In this document: one piece after another, positions 62,768-64,000 of the stretch | Layout: the number at the start of each line of letters is the position of its first letter | Numbering within the stretch: position 1 is the stretch's first letter | Source of the DNA: CAMLDH01 sp966250375 | GTDB lineage: Bacteria > Pseudomonadota > Gammaproteobacteria > Burkholderiales > Burkholderiaceae_D | Direction: 5' to 3' | DNA: 64,000 nt | Assembly (NCBI GenBank): GCA_966250375.1 | Contig: CBINHE010000011.1 | Coordinates: forward strand, 1-64,000 | Notes under the pieces: generated by a model | Seen by the model: the letters and a program-made list of their open reading frames with translations, nothing else | Told to the model about the DNA's origin: nothing | The model's database searches: none | Made by a program: the position numbers and the translations under genes

Positions 62768-63796
62768 ATGACTCCTCAGATCCCGATCCAATACGATTTT
62801 CCATTGCGCAACTACAATACGTTTGGCGTAGATAGCCGCGCTCATGCATACCTGAAAGTAACGTCGGAAGATATGTTGCAGGCGGTGAAGGGTTGTCCTT
62901 CGCTGGCCGGCCTCCCGCGTCTGGTGCTCGGTGGTGGCAGCAATATTCTGCTGACTCAGGATTTTTCAGGGCTGGTGCTGCATATGAGCAATACGCGGAT
63001 CAATATCATCAGTGACGATGACACGGCCACTTATGTGTGCGCTGCTGCCGGCGAAAGCTGGCACGGCTTTGTGCAGTGGACCTTGGCGCACGGCTTGGGC
63101 GGTTTGGAAAATTTGTCGCTGATTCCCGGCAGTGTCGGCGCCGCCCCAATTCAAAACATCGGGGCCTACGGTGTCGAGGTCAAGGACTATCTGCATTCAT
63201 TGCGGGCATTCGATTTCGATACCGGGGAAACCTTGACACTGAATAAGGATGACTGCAAATTTTCTTACCGCGACAGCATATTCAAGCATCGTTTGCGTGA
63301 TCGGGCGGTCATTCTGGATGTGACCTTCGCATTGCCCAAGGCATGGCGCGCCAATATTCATTATGTCGAGGTGGCACAGGAATTGGCGATTCTTGGATTG
63401 GCGACGCCCACTGCCCAGGAAATCAGTGCGGCGGTTGTGGCAATCCGTACGCGCAAGCTGCCCGATCCATCGGCAATCGGCAATGCCGGCAGTTTCTTCA
63501 AGAACCCCATCGTGTCGGCCGAGAAGCGCAATGCGCTCTGCACCGAATATCCAAGGCTTGTCAGTTATGCGCAGCCGGATGGCATGTTCAAACTTGCGGC
63601 CGGCTGGTTAATTGATGAATGCGGCTGGAAAGGGAAGAGCTTCGGGCATGCTGGCGTCTACGCAAAGCAGGCGCTGGTGCTCGTCAACCGTGGCGGAGCC
63701 AGCGGTCAGGAGATTGCACAACTGGCTGCGACGATTCAGCGCGATGTCGATCTACGTTTTGGCGTAATGCTGGAACCGGAACCGGTTTTCATATAG
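62768..63796 (+). CDS. murB: UDP-N-acetylenolpyruvoylglucosamine reductase
   Basis: 342-residue FAD enzyme of peptidoglycan precursor synthesis, the E. coli-like type I. It begins with LRNYNTFGVDSRA, has the FAD segment VLGGGSNILLT and SLIPGSVGAAPIQNIGAYGVEV, the catalytic Ser region NAGSFFKNPIV, and the C-terminal GKSFGHAGVYAKQALVLVN. ATG 62768 is chosen where homology begins; the open frame goes back to 62576, across the yajQ start. Confidence 0.97.
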   Translation: MTPQIPIQYDFPLRNYNTFGVDSRAHAYLKVTSEDMLQAVKGCPSLAGLPRLVLGGGSNILLTQDFSGLVLHMSNTRINIISDDDTATYVCAAAGESWHGFVQWTLAHGLGGLENLSLIPGSVGAAPIQNIGAYGVEVKDYLHSLRAFDFDTGETLTLNKDDCKFSYRDSIFKHRLRDRAVILDVTFALPKAWRANIHYVEVAQELAILGLATPTAQEISAAVVAIRTRKLPDPSAIGNAGSFFKNPIVSAEKRNALCTEYPRLVSYAQPDGMFKLAAGWLIDECGWKGKSFGHAGVYAKQALVLVNRGGASGQEIAQLAATIQRDVDLRFGVMLEPEPVFI

Positions 63797-63891
63797 AAAA
63801 CGCACAATAACCTTTCTACGAAATGGGAAATTCCGTAGCGAGACAGAAGAGGCTTGCTTTGCGTGCAGCGCAGTTGGGTGTGTGACGCGGT

Positions 63892-64000
63892 TCAGTTCGC
63901 CACAAAATGGCACACGTAGTCCACCGGTTCCAGCGCTTCGATTTCAAAGTGGGATGCGCCCGGTACCTCGAAACGCTGGTCGCCTTCATAGGTTTTCCAC
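63892..64000 (-). CDS. ppnP: C-terminal end of pyrimidine/purine nucleoside phosphorylase (PpnP), partial
   Basis: The last 35 codons of a minus-strand gene cut by the window edge. The residues FEVPGASHFEIEA, then EPVDYVCHFVAN and the stop at 63892, match the end of the small cupin PpnP (formerly DUF1255), where the E. coli protein has a VPGHSEFHL segment. The enzyme splits nucleosides with phosphate. Too little is visible to say if the rest is intact. It is convergent with murB. Confidence 0.75.
   Translation of the reverse strand, partial: WKTYEGDQRFEVPGASHFEIEALEPVDYVCHFVAN

Overview
The window reads as chromosomal DNA of a betaproteobacterium, most likely of the Oxalobacteraceae (Herminiimonas or Janthinobacterium relatives). 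This is inferred from gene content and order, not from a database search. The pointers are polyhydroxyalkanoate (PHA) genes (an intracellular depolymerase with a Cys nucleophile and a phasin), a lone rsxB next to nth, the run ribF-ileS-lspA-coaBC-dut, an AroG-type DAHP synthase behind a Phe/Tyr leader peptide, and short palindromic repeats between genes. No rRNA, tRNA or CRISPR array was seen.

Layout. 0-5.3 kb: DUF1841 protein, RutE-like nitroreductase, nth-rsxB, phaZ, a gene-poor stretch with a candidate 165-nt small RNA, and fdxA. 5.6-8.8 kb: lutC, an NhaD-like antiporter and a 2-hydroxyacid dehydrogenase. 9-14.2 kb: FKBP isomerase and a small lipoprotein on the minus strand; on the plus strand a YVTN beta-propeller, a polysaccharide deacetylase, a fatty acid hydroxylase, an EI24 protein and a CinA-like protein. 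14.4-20.4 kb: DUF349 protein, phasin, histone-deacetylase-like amidohydrolase, PBP7-type peptidase. 20.5-25.9 kb: IclR regulator divergent from lutAB (separated from lutC by about 15 kb), dgkA and an ABC exporter.

26.0-28.9 kb is an accessory island and the most interesting part. A small XRE repressor faces a SymE-like toxin across two identical palindromic operators 22 bp apart. Next comes an Abi/UG-type reverse transcriptase, with a 26-bp-arm inverted repeat ending 18 bp before its start and a perfect 25-bp-arm inverted repeat 10 bp after its stop.

29-37.2 kb: CHRD lipoprotein, then a sulfate uptake cluster (sbp, SsuE-like reductase, degenerate EAL protein, small hydrolase, cysT, cysW, cysA, cysB-like regulator). 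37.3-45.8 kb, minus strand: degenerate M48 protein, dut, coaBC, lspA, ileS, ribF and rsmE, with a MITE-like element between ileS and ribF. 46.1-50.1 kb: tkt, gap, lepB. 50.2-59.7 kb: glnE divergent from yhdP, then a nitrilase and tldD. 59.8-61.1 kb: aroG behind a transcription attenuator. 61.2-64 kb: retropepsin-like protease, a broken small gene, yajQ, murB and the end of ppnP.

Two classes of intergenic hairpin recur, one headed TAGG(G/A)C and one headed TAGTGCAG; they appear to be REP-like repeats of this genome.
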